From: Melieria omissa
Taxonomy: Eukaryota; Arthropoda; Insecta; Diptera; Ulidiidae
Reading direction: 5' to 3'
DNA length: 64,000 bases
Assembly: GCA_963971225.1 (NCBI GenBank)
Contig: OZ020269.1
Location: 103,464,067 to 103,528,066, forward strand
Notes under the pieces: model-generated
Database searches by the model: none
What the model was told of the DNA's origin: nothing
The model's input: the letters and a program-made list of their open reading frames with translations, nothing else
Program-made: the position numbers and the translations under genes
Part shown: piece after piece, positions 24,655-35,130 of the stretch
Layout of the letters: every line of letters begins with the position of its first letter
How positions within the stretch are numbered: position 1 is the stretch's first letter

Positions 24655-25160
24655 TAAAAAATAAAATAAAATAAAATAAAATAAAATAAAATAAAATAAA
24701 ATAAAATAAAATAAAATAAAATAAAATAAAATAAAATAAAATAAAATAAAATAAAATAAAATAAAATAAAATAAAATAAAATAAAATAAAATAAAATAAA
24801 ATAAAATAAAATAAAATAAAATATGATAAAATAAAATAAAATAAAATAAAATAAAATAAAATAAAATAAAATAAAATAAAATAAAATAAAATAAAATAAA
24901 ATAAAATAAAATAAAATAAAATAAAATAAAATAAAATAAAATAAAATAAAATAAAATAAAATAAAAATCAATAAAATCAAATAAAATAAAATAAAATAAA
25001 ATAAAATAAAATAAAATAAAATAAAATAAAATAAAATAAAATAAAATAAAATAAAATAAAATAAAATAAAATAAAATAAAATAAAATAAAATAAAATAAG
25101 ATAATATAAAATAAAATAAAATGAAATAAAAAATAAAATAAAATAAAATAAAATAAAATA
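24655..25160. repeat. (AAAAT)n pentanucleotide array 2
   Basis: About 505 bp of almost perfect plus-strand AAAAT repeat, with a few variants near 24822, 24965-24980 and 25098-25130. Same unit and strand as the array at 13550-15165. Open frames encoding FILFY-type repeats on the minus strand are artefacts of the repeat. Confidence 0.95.
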
Positions 25161-25165
25161 CGAGT

Positions 25166-26945
25166 CTTAAAAATTTATTAAATTCGAAGAAGACTAAACT
25201 CCGCTCTCTTCTTATTCGGCTGCAACCGTTGGTTCCACTGCAAGTTCGCGCCTTGATGCAGTCAACACCAATGCATTTTTTGTCTTCTTCTTTACTCCGC
25301 CCAGGTGCACGACCCAATGTAGCGTGTTGCGCGCACCGTCTTGTGCTACATTTCTGATAGGCTTTCGACAGTGATAGCTGGCTAAATGATACCCCATCAA
25401 CATGTCAATTGACCGACAACAACATGCAATACGCAGACACATGAGCCAGAACCCACCAAAATTGCAATTGAAGTTAATTTCGGCAAATTGCATGCCACAA
25501 TGTGTTAAAGGCAATGAGCCCAAAAATTCTAAAGAAAACACTAAAAAAACATTGCTCTGTGTATGTGTGTGTGTAGTGAAGAATTAAGAAGCACCAGAAG
25601 TAAAGTCAGCCAACGTTGGCGAAAGAAAAGTTTAAAACACTTGGCGCATGAAAAAAACAAAAATGTAAAATTACACCTTAGAAAGCACTTTAGCTCTTGT
25701 CTCTCTACCAGCTCGCAGCGGCGGCATACCAACGCGCCGCACGGCTGCCTGTGTTGCAGCGAGTGCGATGCGGCTGCTTGGCGCTGTGGTGTGGTGTGTG
25801 GTAGAACACCACTTAAGTGCCCCCTTGCAGTGCGCAGCTCCGCCCCAAAAATTGCGCAGCGCCGTCTCGCCGTAATCTGTGGCTGCCGCAGCCGCCGCTG
25901 CTGCAACTTGCAACACGGCGGCCCTTTGCTGCGTGAGTGCGCGCCCAGCGAGCGAGTGAGACGCGAATGAGCGATTACTCACGCGAAGGTAATTTGGAAA
26001 TTGCTTATTAGCGCAACGCGCAGCGCCAACACCAACACCAACACCACCAGCAGCAGCCGCCCCGGCAGCCGCGGTTGCAGTTGGGGCCGCGGCGCATACC
26101 GCCACTTATATCACCTCCTCGTTAGCTGGCGCATCCAGTCAGCCAGCCAGTCCGACAATACGACACGATTGCGCCTGCTTGTGACTTGTGGCAGTGATCA
26201 ATCGAATTGCGCGGCCGGCCCGTCTGGCCGGTCGGTCCGCTTCCTTTCAGGCTGCTGCGCGCGCTGCACAAATCGTGGCTTCGAACTTGAGGCGGCGCGC
26301 TCGTTCGTGGCATTCTTAGCGCCCTGCAGCGCTGATGGCACTGTCCGATGTTGCAACCATGCAACCAGCCATGCAGTATTCGCTCGCTGCCGGTTTGCGC
26401 GTTGCCTGGCAATTTTCTGACGTATATCTTTGTGCAAAATTTGTGGTGTTTTTGTTGTTGTTGCTGCTGCTCCTTTTCTTGTTGCATTGAGCCGCAGCAA
26501 CAGTTGCAGTTAATTTGCCAGTTTGCCAACACTGCAGCCAACACTTTTTCCGAATGAGGTAACAATCGGTTATTTTGAGCTCTTCGTCGAACTACGGTGC
26601 GACTGTGTGTTGCAGTCTATGTGTGCGTGTGTGTGTGTGAGTGTGCAAATTGCAGGATATTAGCGTTGCTTGACAGTTTGCAACAGTTTTTGAAATGTCA
26701 ATCGCTGTGTGATGGATAAGCAGACGTTTTATATTTGATAGAAAGAAAATAAATGAAACATATATGATTTTATATATAATTGTTTGTCCAGATTGTTTAG
26801 TGGAATTAACCTCATTCTGCACATACAAAAAGTGATCAAGTATAGAAAGTCTACACTTAGAAAATCCATTGTTGAGATTGACTTGACTAAACCCTCAAAG
26901 AAATGTCACCCATCCAGTAATGGCCTAATATGAGTCCTGGTCTAA
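25166..26945. other. G+C-rich island and microsatellites, no proven gene
   Basis: From about 25690 to 26420 the sequence is much richer in G+C than the window average, with many GCA/GCC triplets and CCAACA repeats at 26027-26047. A TTG/CTG run lies at 26450-26475 and a GT run at 26622-26645. Open frames on both strands are alanine-rich or otherwise low-complexity. A promoter or 5' untranslated region of a host gene is possible, but I see no decisive splice or coding signal. Confidence 0.4.
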
Positions 26946-28556
26946 GTGTTTGGGATTGCCATCAAATTTATTAAGCTTATTCTTCCTTATGTCCTTGGTC
27001 CCCTAACGCACATAATAAATCCCTGCTTCACAATTTCGTGTTTTCCGGAAATTTGGAAGGTGGCTACAATTGTTTCTGTGGCGAAGAAATCTGCTGCTTC
27101 ACATCCGGCTGACTTCCGACCTATCAGCATATTGTCCTCACTCTCCAAAGTCTTCGAATCCCTCATGGCTGAGCAGATCTCTAGTCACATTGACATGTTT
27201 GCACTAATGTCACGCCATCAGTCAGGTTTCCGTCCACAGCTATTATCAAAGACCTGGACGACATAAGAATACCATACGAGCTTGGCAAGGTTACCTTACT
27301 ATGTTTGTTAGATTTTGTTTGTTAGATAAATCATTCAATATTGTGTCAAAAGCTCACATGTTACTTTCGGTTTCCGGATAGTGCGGTAAGACTTTTGGAA
27401 AGTTATTTACATGGTCGATCTTAGAGGGTTAGGGTTGGGCATAACTTTTCCTCTTATAATTTTGTGAATACTGGGGTCCCTCAAGGCTCAGTACTTCGTC
27501 CACTCCTTTTTGCTATGTTTATAAATGACATTTTCAGTGTGTGTAGCCATGTGTCTATGCATGCATATGCGGATGACATCGAACTCTATCTGTCTAGGCC
27601 TGTAGGTCTTTTTGAGGACTTCTGTGTGAGGGTAGATGGGCCTGCGAGAACCAACTCAAGATTGTTCCACTAAAGTCGTATGTTCTTCCGATTTCCAAGC
27701 CACCGCTCCCCCTTTGTGATGTTCCTCCAATTTCTCTCAACGGTTCTCAGCTGCAGTTCGTGGACCGGATCACTAACCTTGGATTTAGGATCAATTCCTC
27801 GTTGTCTTGTGAGGACCACATAAACTCGGTCGTAAGCAAAATATACTTGACGTTACGAAATCTTAGAATGATTGTTTCATTCGTACCATGTGAGACAAAA
27901 CGAAAACTGGTTCTACAGCTAGTTTTACCCATAATTACATATTCGGAAGTTGTCTACACCAAACTTGATTCTAAGTGGAAACATAAACTGCTTATTGACT
28001 ACAACAATGCTGCACGTTATGTCTATGGTTTAAAGAAAGGGGACCACGTTTCTTCTTATAGTAGACAGTTCTTTGGCCTTGACCTCAAAAGCTACTTAGA
28101 AGCACAAAACTGTATGTTTTTACATAGATTTATACATACGAAGCGTCCCGGCTACCTTTTTGAAAAGCTTCTGTTTTGCAAGTCAAGTCGAAATTACAAT
28201 CTCCTAATTCCTAACCATAATTTCAAAAACTCCAGTAGGCTATTTTTCATTAGCGCCATTAGGTCGTGGAACTCGCTTCCTAGTGCTTTCAAATGTATTT
28301 CGAGTAGTGGTAACTTTAAGCATCTACTCTTCAAATATTTCTCATAACATTTCAAACTTTTCTCTCAATCTTAAAGACAGATAGCGTCTCTACTTTCACT
28401 TACACCTAATTAAGAGTTTTCTTTGTAAATTATTAAAACATTGTAATAATATAGTTTTTAATGTGTAATGCTCTAATTGGCATGCAAAAGATTGTATCTT
28501 ATATGCCTGTATAATCTGTTAAATAAATAAAATAAAAATAAAATAAATAAATAAAT
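26946..28556 (+). mobile_element. Non-LTR retrotransposon remnant, jockey/CR1 type
   Basis: Plus-strand reverse transcriptase in three pieces: 26946-27266 (DFRPISILSSLSKVFE block), 27464-27673 (NTGVPQGSVL, FINDI and the catalytic AYADDIELYL), and 27760-28347 (thumb and C-terminus). Frameshifts and stops separate them, for example near 27267-27460 and 27674. The endonuclease half is missing, so the copy is 5'-truncated. After the stop, AATAAA and an A-rich AAATAAAT tail end near 28556. Its motifs resemble the element at 9205-11300 only at clade level. Confidence 0.85.
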
Positions 28557-28779
28557 TGCTCCAAACGAAATTCTTTTCCGTATTTTTGTCCACGCTCAAA
28601 GCACTGTGCGACGACTCCAAAATGGGTGAAGTTACAGAAGCAGGACTCCACATAGACGTACTACAGACCCAAAAGTCATTCAGACTGCCAAACCTCTGTA
28701 GCTTTCTTCAAGCGGAGATCTTCTTCAGCAAACAAACAAAGAAACAGACATTAATTTATATAAATATATAAGTAGATAT
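28557..28779. other. Short spacer
   Basis: A small plus-strand open frame (28556-28771) shows no family resemblance. Confidence 0.35.
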
Positions 28780-28980
28780 AATTATTAAACTCGTTAAACC
28801 AGTTGGAGCTAATAACGAAGCTTAGTAGACGGCGTATGGTCTTATCAGCTAGATCTTCTAGACTTCCGAAGAAGAAGTTGCCTAAGTAGGTCAGCCTTCT
28901 TCTGGATAAAGTAGGATAGTTACATAGTAAGTGAGGAATAGACTGAGGAGGGAGAGACTATCAGTCAACTTTTTTATCAC
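28780..28980 (-). pseudogene. I/R1-type non-LTR 3' ORF end (fragment)
   Basis: The minus-strand translation contains the block SIPHLLCNYPTLSRRRL followed by a hydrophobic YLGNFFFGSLEDL run. It resembles the C-terminal region after RNase H in I/R1-like retrotransposons (E-T-x-x-H-x-L-C-x-C-P-x-L). Short and truncated on both sides. It lies head to head with the plus-strand fragment interrupted by the SINE. Confidence 0.5.
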
Positions 28981-28997
28981 TGTCAGAATCTCTCTAG

Positions 28998-29459
28998 GTT
29001 AGGTTAGGTTGCGGTGGCTGCCTCTATAAGAGACACACTTGGAGGCCTGAAAGGCCCATTGTGATACCACATATTTCACCCGTTTTTGAACTGTGTATGC
29101 AACACTGTTTTTTGCCAACATATGTTACAGCACACATTTCAAGCGGATGGGGAAAGGGGGGGGAGGGGACCTACAGTTTAACGCCGAATCCGAACGGCGA
29201 TTGGCAATTTTTTTCGTTCACACTTGGAGGTTTTTGCCATTGCCTGCCAAGAGCGCACTTGTGTGATTCTTGTAATTCTCATTCCCTTCATGTGGATAGC
29301 GATAGAAGTAGATGAGTTGTGATTCTTGTAATTCTCATTCCCTTCATGTGAATAGCCATAGAAGTAGAAGAGTTGTTCACCAGCCCGAGCCAGGAATCGA
29401 ACCTGGAGCCTTTGGTATGAGGAGCCAGCGTGCTACCCGCTTGACTATCGAGGCCGACC
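28998..29459 (-). mobile_element. tRNA-derived SINE, copy 1 (13-bp target duplication)
   Basis: 462 bp flanked by the perfect 13-bp duplication AGAATCTCTCTAG (28985-28997 and 29460-29472). On the minus strand the head (29455-29381) is tRNA-like: an A-box-like TAGTCAAGCGGGTAGC, CAT at the anticodon position, and a B-box GGTTCGATTCC. It resembles elongator tRNA-Met. The body contains a G-rich segment near 29148-29167, and the other end finishes in AACCTAACCTA repeats. Compared with the other two copies, this one has a tandem duplication of about 56 bp at 29261-29372. Confidence 0.9.
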
Positions 29460-29580
29460 AGAATCTCTCTAGACGAAGATGGAAATTGCAAGGCTCTCCC
29501 TTCATCGACAATTTGGATAAACTCAGTTCAGTCAACATCAGAGACTTCCTGTGATTTATCTAAAAAACGAATTGACTTGT
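29460..29580 (+). pseudogene. Non-LTR 3' ORF end interrupted by SINE copy 1
   Basis: Plus-strand codons read RRRWKLQG and then a FIDNLDKLSSVNIRDFL stretch to a stop, matching the extreme C-terminus of I/R1-type retrotransposon ORF2. Codons immediately left of the SINE (about 28944-28997) continue the same frame with an HCQNLS segment, so the SINE landed inside this old ORF. Confidence 0.55.
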
Positions 29581-31927
29581 GTAGACTCTCCTACTTTCAG
29601 TAAGACAGATCACTTTCTCCTTGTGGTATCACAACTGGCCCGTTTTAAGGCCTAATTATGTCTTTCGGAAGGTCCCATGCAGGATTTTTAACATAACTTA
29701 ACCACATTTACGATCTTAAGTTTTTCATTCTACTAAACAATTTAAGTAACCTAATTCCTCATCAACTTCAAAAGTTCTGCATCAACTATCTACAAAATTC
29801 CTAAAAAGTATGAACTTTTTTTCTACCACAATTCACTAATAAATTATACACTATTAATTTTGCATTCATTAAAAATGAAAAGAATAAAAAAAGTAGCCAA
29901 AGCGCTTTTCAACATCGCCGCGTACGCCAACAAAAAACACACAAAACCAAAATGCAAATTTTCAATTTATGAATTTTTCTACAACTTAACTAAACTTTAA
30001 ATTAGACAAGCGGCATAAATGCATAATTGTTGTTGTTGTTGTTGATTGTTCTTATTCGCTTTGCTAGTTGACGCACCGAAGCGCAGCAAATGCGGCGCAT
30101 AAATTTCATGCGGTAAAAATGCCACAAAGGCGCAACGCGCAGAAATTATCAGCATTCAAGCATCGCTTTCGCTTATTTAGTGCGGCAACTGCAGTCGTTG
30201 ATAGTGTGGACTAAATTTTGAAACCTACCAAAAAGACCAACTACAACCACAACAACAACAATGAGTGGAAAATGAAATTTTGTAATACGGTGTGTTGGTG
30301 TGTTGAAAGGAAGCGAGCGTTTTCGTGTGTGCCGCAGCAATTTATTATTAAAAATAATTAAGACATTTTATAAATTTTAGATTAAATGTACAACAACAAC
30401 AATAAGCAGAACGTGAACAAGACAAAAAATAAATAAATAATGCCGTCAACACAACTACAACTAAATTAACAAAGCCAAGTGTTGATTGTTAACTTGCGGC
30501 CCGAGCGCGCATAATTTTAAACTTGCCGCACCTGCGGCAACGAAGGTCGCCGCCAACCAGAGCGTATTTGCCGCATGTAGAGGCAGCAACGGCAACATTT
30601 GTTATAAAGCAACGAATTTTGAGAAAAAATTCATATCGCCTACACAAAATTAATGACCCATGCAGTGGGTACAACGTAGTCTTTAGTCTAACACTATCTT
30701 TGTCTTTGTTAAAGGCACATTTCATGTTCAAAAATTATCTCAAATTTTCATCTACATAACTGTTGAACTTAACAATTTATGGGCGCACAATAACAACAAC
30801 AAAAACAATAATAATTGCAACAACATTAGTGCATGAACACATCAAATTGCATTTGAAGCGCATTAAAAATGGATTAGCGTATTGAACTCCAAACACCGAA
30901 AATATGAACAACTCAAAGAATTGCAAAATAAAAAGCCAAGGTCAATGGGGTCGTGACAGTGTAGTTGGTAATAAGCGAAAGAAAATTGTCTTAGTGTGAT
31001 CGAAGACGGAGTCGACGTTCGTGTTGTGTGCCGCCATGCAGTCGAGCAGTTATTTTGACACTAAGCACCAACAGAAAAGTCGGTTTTTTTCTTTGGTTTT
31101 TTTGGTTTTCGTTGAAAGACATTGTTGAGCTGAGGTGCTTTGGCTTTTGGCGAAAAAGATTACATTTATACGCTTTTCATTACTAAAATAAAAAAAATAA
31201 AAGACAAAGGCGAAGTGTACGACAAAACGGAAACTGCATTGAGCCGACTTTAAAGGAGTTAAGTACTTTTGGCAATTTGTATTGGCCAAATGTGAATGTG
31301 TAATGTGCATTACGAAATTTTACACTTTGGAACTGTTGGGAAGACTCTTGCTAACAGGTCAGGGCAGGTCTTGCTAAAGTTCTACTACGTCCAGTGAAAC
31401 TATAAAAGACGTTGAACCTATCAGTGCCATCTATCTATTCCAGGTAGAATGAGAATGATTTGCGACACAGATCAATGAAGGTGACCATGTTAACTTATAT
31501 GGGTTCTGCAATCACACTGACCACGTCTGTACCCATTATTAATAAGAAAATCTATGCATTTTTACTGCAGAAGTAAAAATGTAGGGAGTTCAAATGGAAA
31601 CAGTTTTTGTATCGAGTTCAGCTTCTTAGTAGTCGATTTCAGAGAATAAAAGTTAGCACTGATCTTGAAATTTTCTTCTTCAAATAATTTTTTCCATACA
31701 TCGGTACACACAAACTTTTAGCCCTATGAATAACCATGCCATCTATCCTGTTTTTCGCGGGATACTCCTTTTTTTCAGCTTGTAAAAACCAATCCCACAA
31801 ACATTTTCGAAATCCTTTCTTTCTATATAAATCCTTCTTTTCTCATACAAAATTCCCAACGTATACTGTTGAAAAACAAATGACAAGGAGATGGTTATTA
31901 AAGCAGCTGAAGATATTTGAGTAGGCA
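29581..31927. other. Noncoding DNA with TTG/CAA repeats
   Basis: TTG run at 30028-30045, CAA runs near 30250-30265, 30390-30402 and 30790-30815. No convincing exon, TIR or retrotransposon domain. Confidence 0.45.
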
Positions 31928-32488
31928 ATGTTGATGAGGACTCCAACATGGGAGGATGTTGAAGTGGTGATGTTAAAATTGGATGGGCTTAACTTGTACG
32001 ACGCAAAACAAACAGCAGCGAAATTGCACGCACAATATGGATACATTGAAAATTACTGCAACGATGATAAAATTAAACAGTGGAGAAATGACAATGGTTG
32101 CATTACGGATCGATGGACAAAAATATTCAGTCGTTTGTATGCTGAAAACTGCGACTACACCGAGATAGCCAGTTTGATTGAGTATATTTTGTGTTTGCCA
32201 GGGACGAGTGCTTCAGTTGAGAGAGTGTTTTCTGTCGTTAATAAATCTTGGACGGAAGAAAAGTCCCGACTAAAACTCGACACTCTGGAAGCGTTGCTCA
32301 TGGTGAAATGCAACTTGACATATTCATGTGTAGAGTTCTACTACTTTTTGAAAACGAAATCTGATTTACTCCGCCAAATTGCTAAAAACCATATTTGATG
32401 CCAATGCGTGTGCGATTGACTTTGAAGACGCTGATGACAACGACGACAATGATGAAGTTGTAGCAATGCTAGTTGATATGGATAAATA
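31928..32488 (+). pseudogene. hAT transposase C-terminal fragment
   Basis: The open frame 31928-32398 (156 aa) contains LPGTSASVERVFSVVNKSWT, the conserved start of the hAT C-terminal dimerisation domain, followed by a long helix rich in Leu/Lys (RLKLDTLEALLMVKCNL). After about 32390 the frame shifts by one, and an acidic tail (FEDADDNDDNDEVV) runs to a stop near 32488, as in related transposases. The BED finger and catalytic core are missing. A short direct repeat GGCACCTTACAAAGA at about 32505-32535 follows. No TIR pair was found. Confidence 0.82.
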
Positions 32489-33739
32489 AAATATGTAGGG
32501 GTGGCACCTTACAAAGACTGGCACCTTACAAAGAATTCCCCTATTGTTTTTTAGAAAATTTTTAAATTTTGTATTTCCTTTTTTATGCTTTTTTCCAATT
32601 CGAAATCCCGCGAAATTGTCAAACCTAGTGGATTTATCCTTCTTTTCAGCCAAAAAGAGATGGCATAGTTAGTTTAATGACTATTCTTAAAAATTTATTA
32701 ATCAAGGAAGCCGAAAGATTCTTAGCTTAGACCACAGACTCCCAAGATGGCTGACTGCAGTTAAACGAATTATGCGAACTTTAGCGAGTAAATTTTGTTT
32801 GAAATTTAAACCACTGAAACAAAAAAGGTCAAAGGGTATGACCCCAGGATTTTAAGTCCCATTACAAAGTAACAAACAAACAATTCTATGAAATACTAAT
32901 AATGGTTTACTAGGAGGTGGAATATAATATATACTCAGAATTAGTTATCTTCACCTAATAATTTTCTACTAAACAATTTTATGAAAGGTTAAACATTTTT
33001 TGCTCGGAAGTCAAACATAAGTTGACTCAACCTTTTTTATATTCAACTAAATAATTTTATCAAAACGATTCTATGGAACGGTTACTGTCATTTGACGTAA
33101 AAATTATTCCCTTCTGACATTTAAGAGAAAAGATACATATGATGTTTTTAAAGCTTCAGTAAGGGGCACTAAGCTGCACTAAAAAAATCGAACATCGCGG
33201 GAAAAATCCTTTGGCACTTTTTCATCTACTGAGGTCCTCTATCGAAGGAGACATGTTTGACCTTGTCCCTTTCCTAGTGTTGCACTCTGTAATCTTTTGG
33301 CATTTATATTTGAATATGATTCGGGCATATAGCGTCCGTACAAAGTGTAATCCAGTGGCCCCAACTTCTTCGTAGTAAATCGGTCTTTGTTAGGGCAATA
33401 AAATGTTGAATGTTGTTGGCTTCCAAGTGTTCAATTATTTCAGTTTTGTGGGCGTCGACATGCAACTTTACATATCCAACATAGCTATCACTAACCTAAC
33501 CTTAAAAACATCCTTTGCTAGAAAAAGTGTACTTTTGGCTTTGAAACAAGTCTTCAAGTATATCTTTAAATATGTCTTTGTGTCTTAAGTTACACTTTTC
33601 ATTACATAGATAAAGTTTACTTTTGGCTCACAAATAAGTTTTCAAAGTCTTAGATCCTTAGTATGTCGACAAATATGTATGGCGGACTTCTAGATGGTTT
33701 TTAAAGAGAAACTCAATAATCCTGTGGTCCATTTCACCG
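32489..33739. other. Noncoding DNA
   Basis: AT-rich sequence with no recognised feature apart from the short 3' repeat of the hAT fragment. Confidence 0.45.
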
Positions 33740-35130
33740 CATTATAATTATTGATGGATGGGATAATGCACTGCGACCTGTAGGTCTATTGTGCCCCCTT
33801 CTTGGACTTCAAAGACTGTCAGTGAGTCCATTATCCCAGAGAAATTTTAGTATACTTCCTACACCTCTGGATAGCCAGTTGTACCTGGTATAAGATGGCG
33901 CTCCAGGTGTTTCTTTTTTTATGCATGAGTACAGGGCATTCTCCTAGTGTATGTATTACAGTCTCGTTTTCCTGATAGCTAGATGATACTTCAATCTACA
34001 ATGCCCTGTTAGCATTCCCGTGATAATTCTTACATTTTTCTTTGATAGGATCATGCATTCCTATCGAATCTTTTCCCTTTTGTAGAACCCAATAACCATA
34101 TTGAAATGCTCTAGATCTGGTTGATTTTCCCAGTGTTTATTCCTTTTGGTTATCTCGTCCTTTCTCGTTAGATAGAAGAAACTCCTTTTTCCACACACAA
34201 GTGTTCAAGGCCACAAAAGTGTTCAAGGCCAACAAAGGGTGTGATAGCTCCCCTCCTTGCCAGTTCGTCAGCCCGTTCGTTTCCTTCAATGCCAGCTTTG
34301 CCCGGAACCCAAAGTATCCAGACCTGGTTGTAACGGCCAAGTTCGTTCAAGCTTCTTAAGGCACTTCAGAACCATGTTCGACGACACCCGGTAGGATCTT
34401 AGAGCCTTGATTGTCGCTTGGCTGTCGGAGAGGATAACAATCTTTTGGTTCTGGTATCTCCATGCAGATTGAAATAAACACACATTTCAATGGCATATAT
34501 TTCCGCCTGGAAGATAGTGGTTTGTTTTCCCGTAGGTTCCGAGTATCTTATCTTCGGCCCGTATACGCCTCTCTCGGTGCCCTCCTCCGTTAACCCTTTC
34601 GAAAATTTTAAAAATCATTTACTTGAGCCAAAATTAAAAAAAGGGTTCTAAATTGAAAGAAAATGTCAAATTAAAAAGTTATCTTAAGTTTTCTGCTTCT
34701 TCTTCCTTTACTATGTCAAGATATACCATTAAAAACAACGTGTATAAAGGTTCTTCTTTAAACTTTAATATTCAGATTATTAATTTCGTATTTTTCCTAA
34801 AACTTCAAACTATTCTAAAGACCAACAAAAAAATGTATTCTTGAAACCACAGAGGGCTCAGACGTCCACAAAGTAGCAATGTGCCATATGGCAACAAAAT
34901 AGCGAAAGGGTTAAGGAGCCATCTATGTACCAGTATATCATTTGCTGTTCTATCAGATACGTTTCCGATATACCTACCCAGTTCCTTTCGTTACTAAGTT
35001 CAGTTTTAAATCTTTTGACATAAGTAAACATAAGTGAGATTGTGTCGCTCGGTATTGCAATGTCGGAATACTGATTCGTAAGAGTATCAATCCTCTTATG
35101 GTTCCGACTCATACTTCGACACGTTATCAA
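33740..35130 (-). mobile_element. I/R1-like non-LTR retrotransposon, RNase H and 3' region
   Basis: Minus-strand remnant. 34911-35130 encodes the start of an RNase HI domain with WYIDGSL (first catalytic Asp). 34286-34593 continues with a TEEGT-type loop, an IFQAEIYAIE segment (catalytic Glu) and ILSDSQATIKALRS (second Asp). 34168-34350 gives VPGKAGIEGNERADELAR, the last RNase H motif (GNExAD). Farther left (33900-34000) an ETVIHTLGECPVL segment is the post-RNase H Cys/His region. The domain is split by a MITE at 34594-34910 and has several frame breaks. Related RNase H pieces lie at 46500, 51620 and 61530. Confidence 0.8.
34594..34910. mobile_element. 317-bp piggyBac-type MITE with TTAA target duplication
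   Basis: Ends CCCTTTCG and inverse CGAAAGGG, flanked by TTAA at 34590-34593 and 34911-34914. It interrupts the RNase H frame exactly after the DGSL codons. With the insert and one TTAA set aside, the frame on both sides is continuous with the homologous stretch at about 46800-46830, so the insertion site and duplication are certain. No coding capacity. Confidence 0.88.

Noticed and set aside
24582..25317. Long minus-strand open frames rich in FILFY repeats
   Set aside because: They are translations of (TTTTA)n, which has no stop codon in any frame; the same applies to 13644-13925 and 14791-15010.
25671..26105. 144-codon alanine-rich minus-strand frame
   Set aside because: Low-complexity translation of GCA/GCC-rich DNA with competing frames on the other strand; no domain or splice support.
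28996..29012. TTAGG-type telomeric repeat
   Set aside because: Only two or three units, present at the same end of all three SINE copies, so it is a SINE tail.
29381..29455. tRNA-Met gene candidate (also 42336-42410)
   Set aside because: The A and B boxes and CAT are there, but each is the head of a SINE with target duplications, and stem pairing looks imperfect.
32499..32540. Short direct repeat after the hAT fragment as a TIR
   Set aside because: It is a direct repeat, not an inverted one, and no matching left end was found.
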